NCBI GenBank assembly: GCA_050261675.1
Contig: JBLNDO010000024.1
Location: 21,710 to 85,709, forward strand
Direction of reading: 5' to 3'
DNA length: 64,000 bases
Origin: DASUBN01 sp050261675
GTDB taxonomy: Bacteria > Pseudomonadota > Gammaproteobacteria > Natronospirales > REEB76
Part shown: positions 7,629 through 15,745 of the stretch, piece after piece
How the letters are laid out: every line of letters starts with the position of its first letter
How positions within the stretch are numbered: position 1 is the first letter of the stretch
Program-made: the position numbers and the translations under genes
The notes under the pieces: model-generated
Seen by the model: the letters and a program-made list of their open reading frames with translations, nothing else
Told to the model about the DNA's origin: nothing
Database searches by the model: none

Positions 7629-9095
7629 TCACAAGCAGCTCACGAGCTTCTTCACGCCCTCGCGGATCGCGCGCAGGTCCGCGCCGCCGTAACCCAGGAT
7701 GAGCCCGCCGCGGGACGGCGCCTTGAGATGGCAGGACGAAAGGGGCCGTGCCGAGACGCCCTGGGCGGCCGCCTTGCGCGCCACCGCCACGTCGTCCACG
7801 CCCCGCGGCAACAGCACGGTGAGCTGCATGCCCGCTTCCGCGCCCACCACCTCGAGCCGCCCGCCCGCCTCCGCGTGGATCGCCTCCACCAGCGCACTGC
7901 GCCGTTCCTGGTAGAGCTTGCGCATGCGGCGGATGTGCCGCGCGAAGTGCCCTTCGCGGATGAAGTCCGCCATGGCCGCCTGGTACAGGCTGGAGGAGCA
8001 GGTGTCGGCCGCCTCGCGGGCGGCGATGAAGGCGGACACCAGGGGCTTGGGTACCACGAGGTACCCTAAGCGCATGGCGGGGAACATCACCTTGCTGAAG
8101 GTGCCCACGTAGATGACCCGGCCTTCCGCGTCCAACCCCTGCAGCGAGGCCAACGGCCGCCCGCCGAAGCGGTATTCGCTGTCGTAGTCGTCCTCGATGA
8201 TCCACGCGCCCTGCCGCGACGCCCAGTTGAGGAGCTGCATGCGCCGCGCCGCGCTCAAGGTGGTGCCCAGGGGAAACTGATGGGAAGGTGTGATGTAGGC
8301 GGCACGCGCGCCGGGCCCGCGCTTGATGCCCGCCACCACGTCAAGCCCTTCCCCGTCCACCGGCACCGGGATCATCCCCGCACCGGCCAGGGTGAACGCC
8401 AGGTGCGCACCCGGGTAACCGGGCTCCTCCATCCACACGCCGTCGCCCGGATCCAGCAGCACGTGGGCGGTGAGCTGCAGGCCCTGCTGCGAACCCGTGG
8501 TCACGAGCACCTGGCTCGCATCGCAGCGCACGGCGCGGAATGCACCGAGGTAGCCCGCGATCGCCTCCCGCAGCGGTGCGTGGCCTTCCGCTTCGCCGTA
8601 ATACAGCATCTCGAGCGGCGGCTTGCGCGCGTGGCGCGCCACGAGCCTCGACCAGGCGGCCGAGGGAAAGCGATCCAGGGCTGGCAGGCCGACGCGGAAC
8701 GTACCGAGGTTGGTAAGCCAGGAGTACTCCACCACGTGCGCCTTCGCGGCCCGGCGCGACACGCGCCGTGCGGTGCTCGCCGCCGCCCGCCCCGGCCGAG
8801 CGGCGAGGGACCGGCCGGCGTCCCCCGGAATGGCGCGCGCCACGCAGGTGCCGGCGCCGGTGAAGGTCTCGAGGTAGCCCTCGGCGAGCAGCTGCTCGTA
8901 GGCCGCCAGCACCGGAATGCGGGAGAGCTTTAGTTCCGCCGCGAGGCCGCGGGTCGAGGGCATGCGCTGCCCCGGCCGGAGCTGCCCTTCCAGGATGGCG
9001 CCCCGCACCCAGTCCGAGAGCTGCCGGTAGAGCGGCGTACGGCTGTGCCGCTCCAGCGCGACGGGCGGCATGAAACTCGCGGCGATGCGGGGCAT
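7629..9095 (-). CDS. MocR-family transcriptional regulator (GntR HTH fused to class I aminotransferase)
   Basis: The 488-residue product has an N-terminal winged helix (residues about 20-90; PLYRQLSDWVRGAI, GQRMPSTRGLAAEL, SRIPVLAAYEQLLAEGY) followed by an aspartate-aminotransferase fold. The pyridoxal phosphate lysine is in VGTFSKVMFP and the cofactor region DDYDSEYRF is intact, so the domain should bind PLP. Length fits the family. PdxR-type members control vitamin B6 genes, but none lies here, so the target is unclear. ATG at 9095 has GAGGAG upstream. Direct AAGTGG repeats lie in the divergent promoter region. Confidence 0.88.
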   Translation of the reverse strand: MPRIAASFMPPVALERHSRTPLYRQLSDWVRGAILEGQLRPGQRMPSTRGLAAELKLSRIPVLAAYEQLLAEGYLETFTGAGTCVARAIPGDAGRSLAARPGRAAASTARRVSRRAAKAHVVEYSWLTNLGTFRVGLPALDRFPSAAWSRLVARHARKPPLEMLYYGEAEGHAPLREAIAGYLGAFRAVRCDASQVLVTTGSQQGLQLTAHVLLDPGDGVWMEEPGYPGAHLAFTLAGAGMIPVPVDGEGLDVVAGIKRGPGARAAYITPSHQFPLGTTLSAARRMQLLNWASRQGAWIIEDDYDSEYRFGGRPLASLQGLDAEGRVIYVGTFSKVMFPAMRLGYLVVPKPLVSAFIAAREAADTCSSSLYQAAMADFIREGHFARHIRRMRKLYQERRSALVEAIHAEAGGRLEVVGAEAGMQLTVLLPRGVDDVAVARKAAAQGVSARPLSSCHLKAPSRGGLILGYGGADLRAIREGVKKLVSCL

Positions 9096-9107
9096 GGAGG
9101 GCTCCTC

Positions 9108-9154
9108 AAGTGGTCATATGAAAGCATAGCAAAGTGGCTATTTTTATAGACCAC
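9108..9154. promoter_or_regulatory. Candidate MocR operator in the divergent promoter
   Basis: Two AAGTGG direct repeats (9108-9113 and 9132-9137, 24 bp apart) are followed by TATAGACCAC (9145-9154), whose GACCAC is the inverse of GTGGTC at 9110-9115. MocR/PdxR proteins commonly bind direct repeats spaced by about two helical turns in their own divergent promoter. The AT-rich stretch between them (TATTTTTATAGA) could hold the -10 box of the rightward gene. Confidence 0.4.
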
Positions 9155-9198
9155 CCGGCGGCGTAAGGTTCAGCCCTGTGAACCTTGCGGAGATGCCC

Positions 9199-9768
9199 AT
9201 GGCCGGCCTGCGAAGATTCGCGTTCATCCTCGTCGGTGTGCTTGCCCTGCCCCCGCTGTCGGGGGCGGCCGCGGACGCGCCTCCCGCGGCCGCTCCGGCG
9301 CGCGACGGGCGGCACGATTTCGACTGGGACATCGGCACCTGGAAGACCCACCAGCGGCGGCGCCTGCACCCCCTCACCGGCTCCACCACCTGGGTGGAGT
9401 ACCAGGGCACGGACGTGGTGCGGAAGATATGGGACGGCGCCAACACCGGCGCAATCGAGGCGGACGGGGCCGCCGGGCATCTGGAGATCTTCTCGGTGCG
9501 CCTCTACAACCCGGACGCCCGCCAGTGGGCGGTGTATTTCACCAACAGCGCGACCGGCGCCTTCAGCCAGCCCGTGACCGGCGAGTTCAAGGACGGCCGC
9601 GCCGACTTCTACGACCAGGAGCCCTACAACGGTCGGGCCATCCTGGTGCGTTTCAGCGTTTCGGACATCAAGCCCGATTCCTGCCATTTCGAACAGGCGT
9701 TCTCGGACGACGGCGGCAAGACATGGGAAGTGAACTTCATCGTCGACGAGACGCGCGTTAAAGACTGA
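9199..9768 (+). CDS. Secreted DUF1579-like protein, single domain
   Basis: The 189-residue product has a signal peptide (RRFAFILVGVLALPPLSGAAA) and one domain opening HDFDWDIGTWKTHQRRRLHPLTG and closing FSDDGGKTWEVNFI. The same module occurs twice in the next gene. The fold is probably a lipocalin-like barrel of the DUF1579 type; ligand and role are unknown. I chose ATG at 9199 because GGAG lies six bases upstream. It is divergent from the MocR gene and may be its target, and is followed 37 nt later by its two-domain paralog. Confidence 0.7.
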   Translation: MAGLRRFAFILVGVLALPPLSGAAADAPPAAAPARDGRHDFDWDIGTWKTHQRRRLHPLTGSTTWVEYQGTDVVRKIWDGANTGAIEADGAAGHLEIFSVRLYNPDARQWAVYFTNSATGAFSQPVTGEFKDGRADFYDQEPYNGRAILVRFSVSDIKPDSCHFEQAFSDDGGKTWEVNFIVDETRVKD

Positions 9769-9805
9769 TCCAACGATGCGCGGCCGCCCGCGCCGGAGAA
9801 ACCCG

Positions 9806-10909
9806 ATGGCTGCTTACCCGAAGACCTGGCTCTTCTTCACCCTGTTCATGGCCTCCATGCCGCTTGAGGCCCCGGCCGACGCCCTGCCGCCCCCGGCGGT
9901 GGCGCCCGTGTTGCAGGACGGTTCCCACGACTTCGACTTCAACGTCGGCGGCTGGAAGAACCACATCCGCCGACGGCTGCACCCCTTGAGCGGCTCGGAC
10001 GAGTGGACCGAGATGAACGGCACGGTGGTGGTGAGCAAGATCTGGGGCGGAAAGGCCCAGGTGGAGGAGATCGAGGCGGACGGTCCGCTCGGCCATTTCG
10101 AGGGCATGACGCTCTTCACCTACAACCCGGAAGCCCGGCAGTGGTACATGAACTACGTCGGCAGCGGCGACGGCGAGGTGGGCGAGCCCGAGGCCGGCTC
10201 CTTCCACGACGGCCGCGGCGAGTTCTACAGCCATGAATTGTTCCACGGCCGCGCAATCCTGGTCCGTGTGGTGTGGTCGGACATCAAACCCGATTCCCAC
10301 CGTTTCGAGCAGTCGTTCTCGGACGACGGCGGCAAGACCTGGGAGCCGAATTTCATCGCGGACCTGACCCGGGACAGCAACGCAGCCGCCGAAGCCACCA
10401 CGCCGCCGGTGAGCGACGAACCGCAGCAGCACGGTTTCGACTGGCAGTTCGGCTCCTGGGCGATCCACATGTCGCGCCGCATGAACCCGCTCACGGGCTC
10501 CACCACCTGGACACCGCTGGACGGCAGCGTGGACGTGCGCAAACTCTGGGGCGGCAAGGCCAACCTCGCCGAGATCGAGACCCAGGGCCCCTCGGGCCAC
10601 CTGCAGTTCCTGGCGCTGCGCCTCTACAACCCGGAGGCGAAGCAGTGGAACCTGCTCTTCGCCCACAGCGACGACGGCGTGCTGAACAAACCCGCCCTCA
10701 TCGGCGAGTTCCACGACGGCAAGGGCGTGTTCTACGACCAGGAAGACTTCAAGGGCCGCGCGATCCTGGTGCGCTTCACTTTCCAGAGCCTGACCGCGGA
10801 CTCGAGCCGCGACGAGCAGGCCTTCTCCGCCGACGGCGGCAAGACCTGGGAAGTGAACTGGATCAACGACCAGACGCGGGCGAAACCCGGACAGGCTTCG
10901 GGGGGCTGA
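9806..10909 (+). CDS. Secreted protein with two tandem DUF1579-like domains
   Basis: The 367-residue product has a signal peptide (TWLFFTLFMASMPLEAPA) and two homologous halves. Half one opens HDFDFNVGGWKNHIRRRLHPLSG, half two HGFDWQFGSWAIHMSRRMNPLTG; both continue through a G(H)L.F...YNPEA(R/K)QW segment, a GEF/GSFHDG turn and a FS.DGGKTWE ending. Half two is closer to the neighbouring single-domain protein (LTGSTTW in both), pointing to tandem duplication plus fusion. ATG at 9806 has GGAGA upstream. Same operon as 9199-9768. Confidence 0.72.
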   Translation: MAAYPKTWLFFTLFMASMPLEAPADALPPPAVAPVLQDGSHDFDFNVGGWKNHIRRRLHPLSGSDEWTEMNGTVVVSKIWGGKAQVEEIEADGPLGHFEGMTLFTYNPEARQWYMNYVGSGDGEVGEPEAGSFHDGRGEFYSHELFHGRAILVRVVWSDIKPDSHRFEQSFSDDGGKTWEPNFIADLTRDSNAAAEATTPPVSDEPQQHGFDWQFGSWAIHMSRRMNPLTGSTTWTPLDGSVDVRKLWGGKANLAEIETQGPSGHLQFLALRLYNPEAKQWNLLFAHSDDGVLNKPALIGEFHDGKGVFYDQEDFKGRAILVRFTFQSLTADSSRDEQAFSADGGKTWEVNWINDQTRAKPGQASGG

Positions 10910-10927
10910 GCCTCCACTCCCCGGGGC

Positions 10928-10960
10928 CTCCCGCCGCCCGCCTTGTGCGGGCGGCGGGAG
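10928..10960 (+). terminator. Perfect 14-bp GC hairpin
   Basis: CTCCCGCCGCCCGC (10928-10941) pairs without mismatch with 10947-10960 around a CTTGT loop, 18 nt after the stop of the two-domain gene. No T-tract follows, so termination may need Rho or be partial. Confidence 0.5.
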
Positions 10961-11004
10961 ACGGTTAGCGTGTACGCCACGATAACCATACGGGGAGAGC
11001 CTCC

Positions 11005-11412
11005 ATGACCGACATCGAAGCCCGCGGCGCCCGTTTCGCGCGCCTGTGGATCCTGATCGCGGTGGTATACCTTGTGGCCGGGGTCTGCATCGGCATCTTC
11101 ATGGCCGCCGCGCAGAAGCTGCAATACATCCCTGTGCACGCCCACGTGAACCTTCTCGGCTGGGTCACCATGGGCCTCGCGGGGCTCATCTACGGCCGCT
11201 ACCCGCAGGCAGGCGGCAGCCGCCTGGGGCAGGTGCATTTTTGGGGGCACAACATCGTGCTCCCCATCCTGATCGCGGGGCTCATCTTCATGTTCTCCGG
11301 ACATCCCGAGTTCGAGCCGGTCATGGTGGCGGGCTCGCTGCTCATGCTGGTGGTGCTGGTGGTGTTCGCGGTGAACCTCTACCTCAATCTTCCCAAGCCC
11401 CCCACGGCCTGA
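11005..11412 (+). CDS. Small heme-copper-oxidase subunit I-like membrane protein
   Basis: The 135-residue product has four predicted membrane helices and the motif YIPVHAHVNLLGWVTMG, which resembles the heme-ligand helix of cbb3/NorB-type subunit I. A second histidine pair is in VHFWGHNIVLPI. Full subunit I has 12 or more helices, so this is a short stand-alone relative; such proteins are often labelled cytochrome-c oxidase although catalysis is unproven. ATG at 11005 is preceded by GGGGAGAG. The next gene starts two bases after its stop. Confidence 0.6.
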   Translation: MTDIEARGARFARLWILIAVVYLVAGVCIGIFMAAAQKLQYIPVHAHVNLLGWVTMGLAGLIYGRYPQAGGSRLGQVHFWGHNIVLPILIAGLIFMFSGHPEFEPVMVAGSLLMLVVLVVFAVNLYLNLPKPPTA

Positions 11413-11414
11413 GC

Positions 11415-12275
11415 TTGCCCAAGTCCCGACGTGCCCTGGCGCTCGCCGCCCTGGTGGCGGCGAGCGTCGCCTGGGGCGCCGTGTTCCTGTTCGCGGCGCT
11501 GGCGCTCAGGCAGCTCTCGCCGCTCGCGGTGGTGACCGCACGCTTCGTAATCGCCTCGCTGGTTCTCCTGCCCCTGCTCCTGTGGCGGCGCGAGTGGCCG
11601 GAGCGCCGCGACTGGCCCCTGGTGCTCGCGGCGAGCTTCATCGGCGTGCCGGTGGCGATGCTGCTCCTCTTCACCGGCATCGCCATGGCGGGCGCCACGG
11701 TGGCGGCGATCCTGCTCGGCGCCTTCCCGGTGTTCCTGTCTCTCGCCGCGGTGCGGTTCGAGGGGGAACGGCTCGGGTTCAAGGGTTGGGGCGCGACCTT
11801 CGCCTCGGTGCTCGGCGTGGCGCTCATCGTCGGCCGGCCGGGCGGGGGAGCGAGCTTCACCGGAAGCCTGCTGGTGCTGGCCTCTCTCTTGTGCTTCACC
11901 GCCTGGGTGGTATTCAGCCAGAGGCTGATGACGCGCTATTCGAGCTTCGCCGCCACGAGCTGGGTGATCCTCCTCGGCACGCTCATGTTGCTGCCGGTGG
12001 CGTGGCTCCGCACAGCGGGTGAAGGGCTGCCGTCCCTGAATGGGACCACCTGGGCCTCGCTCCTGGCGCTCGGCGTGCTCTGCACCGCGCTCACCTACCA
12101 GCTCTGGAACTGGGGCCTGAAAGAGATGGGCGCCCACCGGAGCGGCGTGATCGGCAACCTGGAGCCGCTCACCGGCGCAGTGCTGGGGGTGCTGGTGCTG
12201 GGCGAGCCCACGGGACCCGCCCTGTGGCTGGGCGGCGCCTTGATTCTGGGCGCGGCGATATCAGTCAGCCTCTGA
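11415..12275 (+). CDS. EamA/DMT-family transporter
   Basis: The 286-residue product has about ten membrane helices in two homologous halves, as expected for the drug/metabolite transporter superfamily; the second half ends with the typical NLEPLTGAVLGVLVLGEP segment. Substrate cannot be deduced. No ATG is available near the expected start. I use TTG at 11415, two bases after the preceding stop, implying translational coupling. A second EamA protein lies at 26652-27551. Confidence 0.75.
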   Translation: MPKSRRALALAALVAASVAWGAVFLFAALALRQLSPLAVVTARFVIASLVLLPLLLWRREWPERRDWPLVLAASFIGVPVAMLLLFTGIAMAGATVAAILLGAFPVFLSLAAVRFEGERLGFKGWGATFASVLGVALIVGRPGGGASFTGSLLVLASLLCFTAWVVFSQRLMTRYSSFAATSWVILLGTLMLLPVAWLRTAGEGLPSLNGTTWASLLALGVLCTALTYQLWNWGLKEMGAHRSGVIGNLEPLTGAVLGVLVLGEPTGPALWLGGALILGAAISVSL

Positions 12276-12315
12276 GCAAATCGAAATTGCTCATTTAGAA
12301 ACTAGAGATGACAGA

Positions 12316-12828
12316 TCAGTTTCTGATCCGGGTTTCGTGGCCCTGGGCCATGGGTGTCCAGGTCTGCTGGTCCTCGGAATACTCCTCGCGGTAATCCAGG
12401 TTGTCGTAGTTACTGTAGATGTTGACGGTGCGGAAGTAGGTCACCTGGCCGTACTTGTGGGACTGGCCCGGGAAGGTCCAGACGCCGCCGGACAGCACCA
12501 GCGTGCCGTTGCTGGCGTGGCCGCCCTCCGCCGGGATGTTGCTCACGGCGTAGGTATCGCCGCTCTGGTAGGTGAACACCACCAGCACCCGCGAGACCCC
12601 GTTCACCGACTGGTTGCAGATGAAGAACGCGCCCGTCTTCCAGCACTGATTGGTGACGGTGGAGGAGGTGTCGGCCTCCTCGCTGTAGGGCGTCTTGAAG
12701 TTCTGACCCACGCTTTTCCAGGTGCCGGCGAAGACCGCCAAGCGGTCCAGGGGCGAAGCCGGCGGCGTGTCGGCGGCCACGGCGAAGCCGGAGGCGACGA
12801 GCGCCGCGGCGAGCATCAAGATCTTCAT
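12316..12828 (-). CDS. Secreted lipocalin-like (DUF1579-type) protein
   Basis: The 170-residue product has a clear signal peptide (MKILMLAAALVASGFAVA), then LDRLAVFAGTWKSVG and a beta-rich body ending REEYSEDQQTWTPMAQGHETRI. The ending matches the paralog at 6005-6535, and the GTW opening resembles the domains at 9199-10909. Two cysteines (NQCWKTGAFFICNQS) are positioned like the pair in that paralog. Located opposite the FNR-controlled barrel gene. Ligand unknown. Confidence 0.65.
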   Translation of the reverse strand: MKILMLAAALVASGFAVAADTPPASPLDRLAVFAGTWKSVGQNFKTPYSEEADTSSTVTNQCWKTGAFFICNQSVNGVSRVLVVFTYQSGDTYAVSNIPAEGGHASNGTLVLSGGVWTFPGQSHKYGQVTYFRTVNIYSNYDNLDYREEYSEDQQTWTPMAQGHETRIRN

Positions 12829-12972
12829 CTTTTCTCCCTATTCCAGAGTTCTTGGGTCCCCACCCGATTATCGCCTTTATCCTGCCGGCTTGTTTTGACA
12901 GAATCCGTGACAGACGTCTCAGCTTCGTCGGCTGCAAGAATCACATTGGCGGGCGCCGGGAATAAGGCTGGA

Positions 12973-12986
12973 TTGATCCAGGTCAA
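12973..12986 (+). promoter_or_regulatory. FNR/Anr-type box, class II position
   Basis: TTGATCCAGGTCAA is the exact reverse complement of the box at 3788-3801. Placing its centre at -41.5 predicts a start at 13021 and a -10 box at 13009-13014, where TAAGAT is found (four of six consensus bases). This would drive the CASCGC barrel and tlpA-like genes under low oxygen. Confidence 0.6.
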
Positions 12987-13060
12987 GCATGAAGCCTCGG
13001 GGGAACCTTAAGATTTCACCGACTCCAAACTCACTCCACGCGGCAAAACAAAGGGACTTC

Positions 13061-14014
13061 ATGCGACTCCTCATCGGCCTCGCCGCCGGATTGCTATTGA
13101 GTCTTGCTGGGGCGCCGGCCTTCGCTTGCGCGAGCTGCGGCTGCACGCTCAACACCGATCTCGGCAGCCAGGGGCCGGTGTCGGGGACCGGCTGGCGCAT
13201 CGGCCTGCGCTACGACCTCATCGACCAGGACCAGTTGCGCAGTGGCGGCGACGCGGTCCCCATGCCCACCCTACCCGCGCCGGAGGAAGTGGAGCAGAAG
13301 ACCCGGAGCACCATCACCACCCTCAACCTGGACTACGGCTTCAGCCGCGCCTGGGGCCTGGACGTGCAGATCCCCTGGCTCAACCGGCACCACAGCACCT
13401 TCGCCGAAGGCGACACGGCCCTTTCCACCTCCAGCGGCGACTCCCTGAGCGACGCGCGCGTGCTCGGGCGCTATTCGGGGTTCACGGCGGACCTGGACTG
13501 GGGCCTCCTGTTCGGCCTGAAACTGCCCACGGGTTCCCACGACACCGTTTTCGCCAGCGGGCCACAGGCCGGAGTGAAACTGGACCGCAGCCTGCAGCCC
13601 GGGAGCGGCACCACCAACGCTCTTCTCGGCGCCTACCACTTCGACGATTTCGGACCCATGAGCGGCTGGTTCCTGCAAGCGCTCTACGAGCACGCGCTCG
13701 ACTCCAGCGACGGCTTCAAGCCGGCTGACAGCTTCAACCTGAACCTGGGGCTGCGCTACTACTGGCGCGACGACCTGACGCCGCAACTCCAGATCAACGC
13801 ACAGGTTCGCGGTCACGATACGGATACCGACCCCTCGGGGGCTACGAACAGCGGCGGACGGCTCTTGTATCTCAGCCCCGGCTTCACCTTCACCCTCGGC
13901 GACCGTTGGCACGGCCACCTGTTCGTGCAGCTCCCGGTCTACCAGTACGTCTATGGCCTGCAGCTCACGCCGCGCCGCATCTACTCCGCCGGCTTGAGCT
14001 ACAGTTTCCGCTGA
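13061..14014 (+). CDS. Outer-membrane beta-barrel protein with N-terminal CASCGC motif
   Basis: The 317-residue product has a signal peptide (LLIGLAAGLLLSLAGAPAFA) and the mature form would begin CASCGCTLNTDLG, three cysteines in six residues. The remainder is a beta barrel with many amphipathic strands and a C-terminal phenylalanine-arginine end (SYSFR). Barrel-like proteins with this Cys-rich start are seen next to thioredoxin-like genes; here a TlpA-like gene overlaps its stop by one base. A role in metal or thiol chemistry at the envelope is inference. ATG at 13061 has AGGGA upstream. Confidence 0.65.
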   Translation: MRLLIGLAAGLLLSLAGAPAFACASCGCTLNTDLGSQGPVSGTGWRIGLRYDLIDQDQLRSGGDAVPMPTLPAPEEVEQKTRSTITTLNLDYGFSRAWGLDVQIPWLNRHHSTFAEGDTALSTSSGDSLSDARVLGRYSGFTADLDWGLLFGLKLPTGSHDTVFASGPQAGVKLDRSLQPGSGTTNALLGAYHFDDFGPMSGWFLQALYEHALDSSDGFKPADSFNLNLGLRYYWRDDLTPQLQINAQVRGHDTDTDPSGATNSGGRLLYLSPGFTFTLGDRWHGHLFVQLPVYQYVYGLQLTPRRIYSAGLSYSFR

Positions 14015-14517
14015 TGTTCCGCCGCGCCGCACTCTGCCTCCTCGCCGCCAGCCTGTGGCTGCCAGCGGCGCTCGCCCTGGACACGGGCGATGCAACACCT
14101 GCCTTGACGGGCACGACGCTGGATGGCAAGGCTTTTGATCTGGCGGCGCTAAAAGGCAAGGTGGTGGTGGTGAACCTCTGGGCCACCTGGTGCGAGCCCT
14201 GCCGCGCCGAGATGCCCTTGCTGGATGCGTTCTACAGGAAACACCGGGATCAGGGCCTGGTGCTGCTGGGCCTGGACGAAAACGATCCCGAGGACGAGGC
14301 TGACGTACGCAAGGTGATGGCGGCATTCGGTTTCCCGGCGCTCATGGCCGAGAAAGCCTCCGACAACGGCTTCCGGGCGCGGGTCGTGCCCGTCACCTAT
14401 GTGATCGATGCCGCGGGCAAGGTGCACGCGAAGTTCTGGGCCGGCGGCACGCCGGTGACGGAAGAGAACCTGGAGAAAGCCGTGGCGCCGCTGCTTGCGG
14501 TAATGCCGCCGGGCTAG
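14014..14517 (+). CDS. TlpA/ResA-like periplasmic thioredoxin
   Basis: The 167-residue product has a signal peptide (ALCLLAASLWLPAALA) followed by a thioredoxin fold with active site ATWCEPCRAEMP, preceded by KVVVVNLW. The cis-proline loop is VVPVTYVIDAAG. These are the marks of the TlpA/ResA/CcmG group, which reduces or isomerises thiols in the periplasm. The ATG shares its first base with the preceding TGA (TGATG), so it is coupled to the CASCGC barrel gene, a likely partner. Overlaps the convergent gene by four bases. Confidence 0.82.
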   Translation: MFRRAALCLLAASLWLPAALALDTGDATPALTGTTLDGKAFDLAALKGKVVVVNLWATWCEPCRAEMPLLDAFYRKHRDQGLVLLGLDENDPEDEADVRKVMAAFGFPALMAEKASDNGFRARVVPVTYVIDAAGKVHAKFWAGGTPVTEENLEKAVAPLLAVMPPG

Positions 14518-14738
14518 CGGCAACACTCCGGCCGGCCATCCGCTTCCAGCTGCTTCGGCGGGCAGGGCACGGAACCGTAGGAACAATACACGCAGCAGTC
14601 CCCCTTCTTCGGCTTGTGCAGCGCGTGGCAGGCGCCGCACTCGTAGAGGTATTGGCAGGAATCCACGGGCATGGTTTCGGTCTCCCGATACCTGCAAGCC
14701 GGACAAGTGAGGGTGGATTCGAGGATCAGGGCCGCCAT
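14514..14738 (-). CDS. GDCCVxC-family cysteine-rich protein
   Basis: The 74-residue product has CPACR, then CQYLYECGACH, the signature GDCCVYCSYGSVPCPP, and a C-terminal CC, eleven cysteines in all. It belongs to the GDCCVxC family, in which some members carry selenocysteine; here all positions are TGC/TGT codons, so it is the cysteine form. Metal binding is likely, function unknown. ATG at 14738 (GGGAG upstream) is chosen over TTG at 14744. It lies two bases from the upstream DUF1259 gene and is probably in its operon. Confidence 0.75.
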   Translation of the reverse strand: MAALILESTLTCPACRYRETETMPVDSCQYLYECGACHALHKPKKGDCCVYCSYGSVPCPPKQLEADGRPECCR

Positions 14739-14740
14739 TA

Positions 14741-15655
14741 TCAATGCACTCCCGATGATTGCGCATCCAGCGCAGCCCTGAAACCGCGCGCCAAGTCCGT
14801 GGCCGGACCCTCACCCCAGAAATGGGTGAAATAAACCACCGGTGTCTCGCCGATCATGTGGGTGTGCAGCGCCACCACGTGGATACCTGCTTTGCGTAAG
14901 GCGTGCAATACCGGCTGGACATCTCCCGCGTTCATGCTGAAATCGCCGTCCATGGAGGCGAGCCGGTCATCCCCTGTAAATGCCGCCCAGGTGGTGATTC
15001 CCATGCCGCCGCCCACCGGCATGCCACTCATGCTGGAATCGTGGCCCAGGGTGAACTTCACCACGCCGCCCGCCAGCGTGGGGGATTGGCCGACGATCTT
15101 CGCCAGCGCGGCATCGTCGAGATGGCCGGGTTTCGGCGCCTCGCCGGGGAACGCCGCCGCGGGCACCGGGTGCTGCGCGCGCACGGCACGGATCGCGCCC
15201 CACACGGCCTTCACTCCCGCCGCCAGAGTCGCCGGGTCGCCCTCGCCCCCGATGTGCATGAAATACACGTGCGGTTCGTCATAGAAAAAGTGGTTATGGA
15301 GCGCCGTCACGTTCAAGCCGTGGGCGAAGGCTGCATCCATGGCCGCATCCACTTCGTCCTCGAACACCACCGTGTCGCCCATCACCATGGCGCCCTTCGG
15401 CATGGGCATGAATGCCGCCCAGGAACCGAGCCCCGCCGCGGGCGGGAGCGGCATGCCGTCCACGCGCACCGCCACGTCGGTTCTGGCCCAGCCGATCTTG
15501 ACCACGCCGCTCTTGTCCACCGTGGCCTGTTCGCCGCTCGCCTGCGAAATGACCTTGGGATCCAGGGCCGGCGCGCTGTCCGCCGCGTTCGCGGCGGAAC
15601 ACACAAACCCCCAGAACACCATCGAAAGCAATGCACGGATCGAGGCTCGTCTCAC
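14741..15655 (-). CDS. DUF1259 (LppY/LpqO-like) secreted protein
   Basis: The 304-residue product has a signal peptide (LLSMVFWGFVCSAANA) and two homologous DUF1259 halves. Each half shows a histidine pair in the same place: ALHNHFFYDEPHVYFMH in the first, ALHTHMIGETPVVYFTH in the second. These suggest a cupin-like metal-binding barrel, though no activity is established. I chose GTG at 15655 because GGGAG lies eight bases upstream; GTG at 15685 is an alternative. Precedes the GDCCVxC gene and is divergent from chrA. Confidence 0.78.
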   Translation of the reverse strand: MRRASIRALLSMVFWGFVCSAANAADSAPALDPKVISQASGEQATVDKSGVVKIGWARTDVAVRVDGMPLPPAAGLGSWAAFMPMPKGAMVMGDTVVFEDEVDAAMDAAFAHGLNVTALHNHFFYDEPHVYFMHIGGEGDPATLAAGVKAVWGAIRAVRAQHPVPAAAFPGEAPKPGHLDDAALAKIVGQSPTLAGGVVKFTLGHDSSMSGMPVGGGMGITTWAAFTGDDRLASMDGDFSMNAGDVQPVLHALRKAGIHVVALHTHMIGETPVVYFTHFWGEGPATDLARGFRAALDAQSSGVH

Positions 15656-15745
15656 AATCAGTACTCCCGCGTGCCGATGGAGCACGCTGCCGCTGGGCGA
15701 TTCCTACATTAGACTCTAGTACAGTCCCGGCCGCAGGATGACGCC

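Noticed and set aside
12895..12923. TTGACA at 12895-12900 as -35 of a promoter for the CASCGC barrel
   Set aside because: No -10 is found at 16-18 bp (CTCAGC); the FNR-type box with TAAGAT fits better.
14514..14738. Selenoprotein form of the GDCCVxC protein
   Set aside because: All motif cysteines are TGC/TGT; no in-frame TGA is present.
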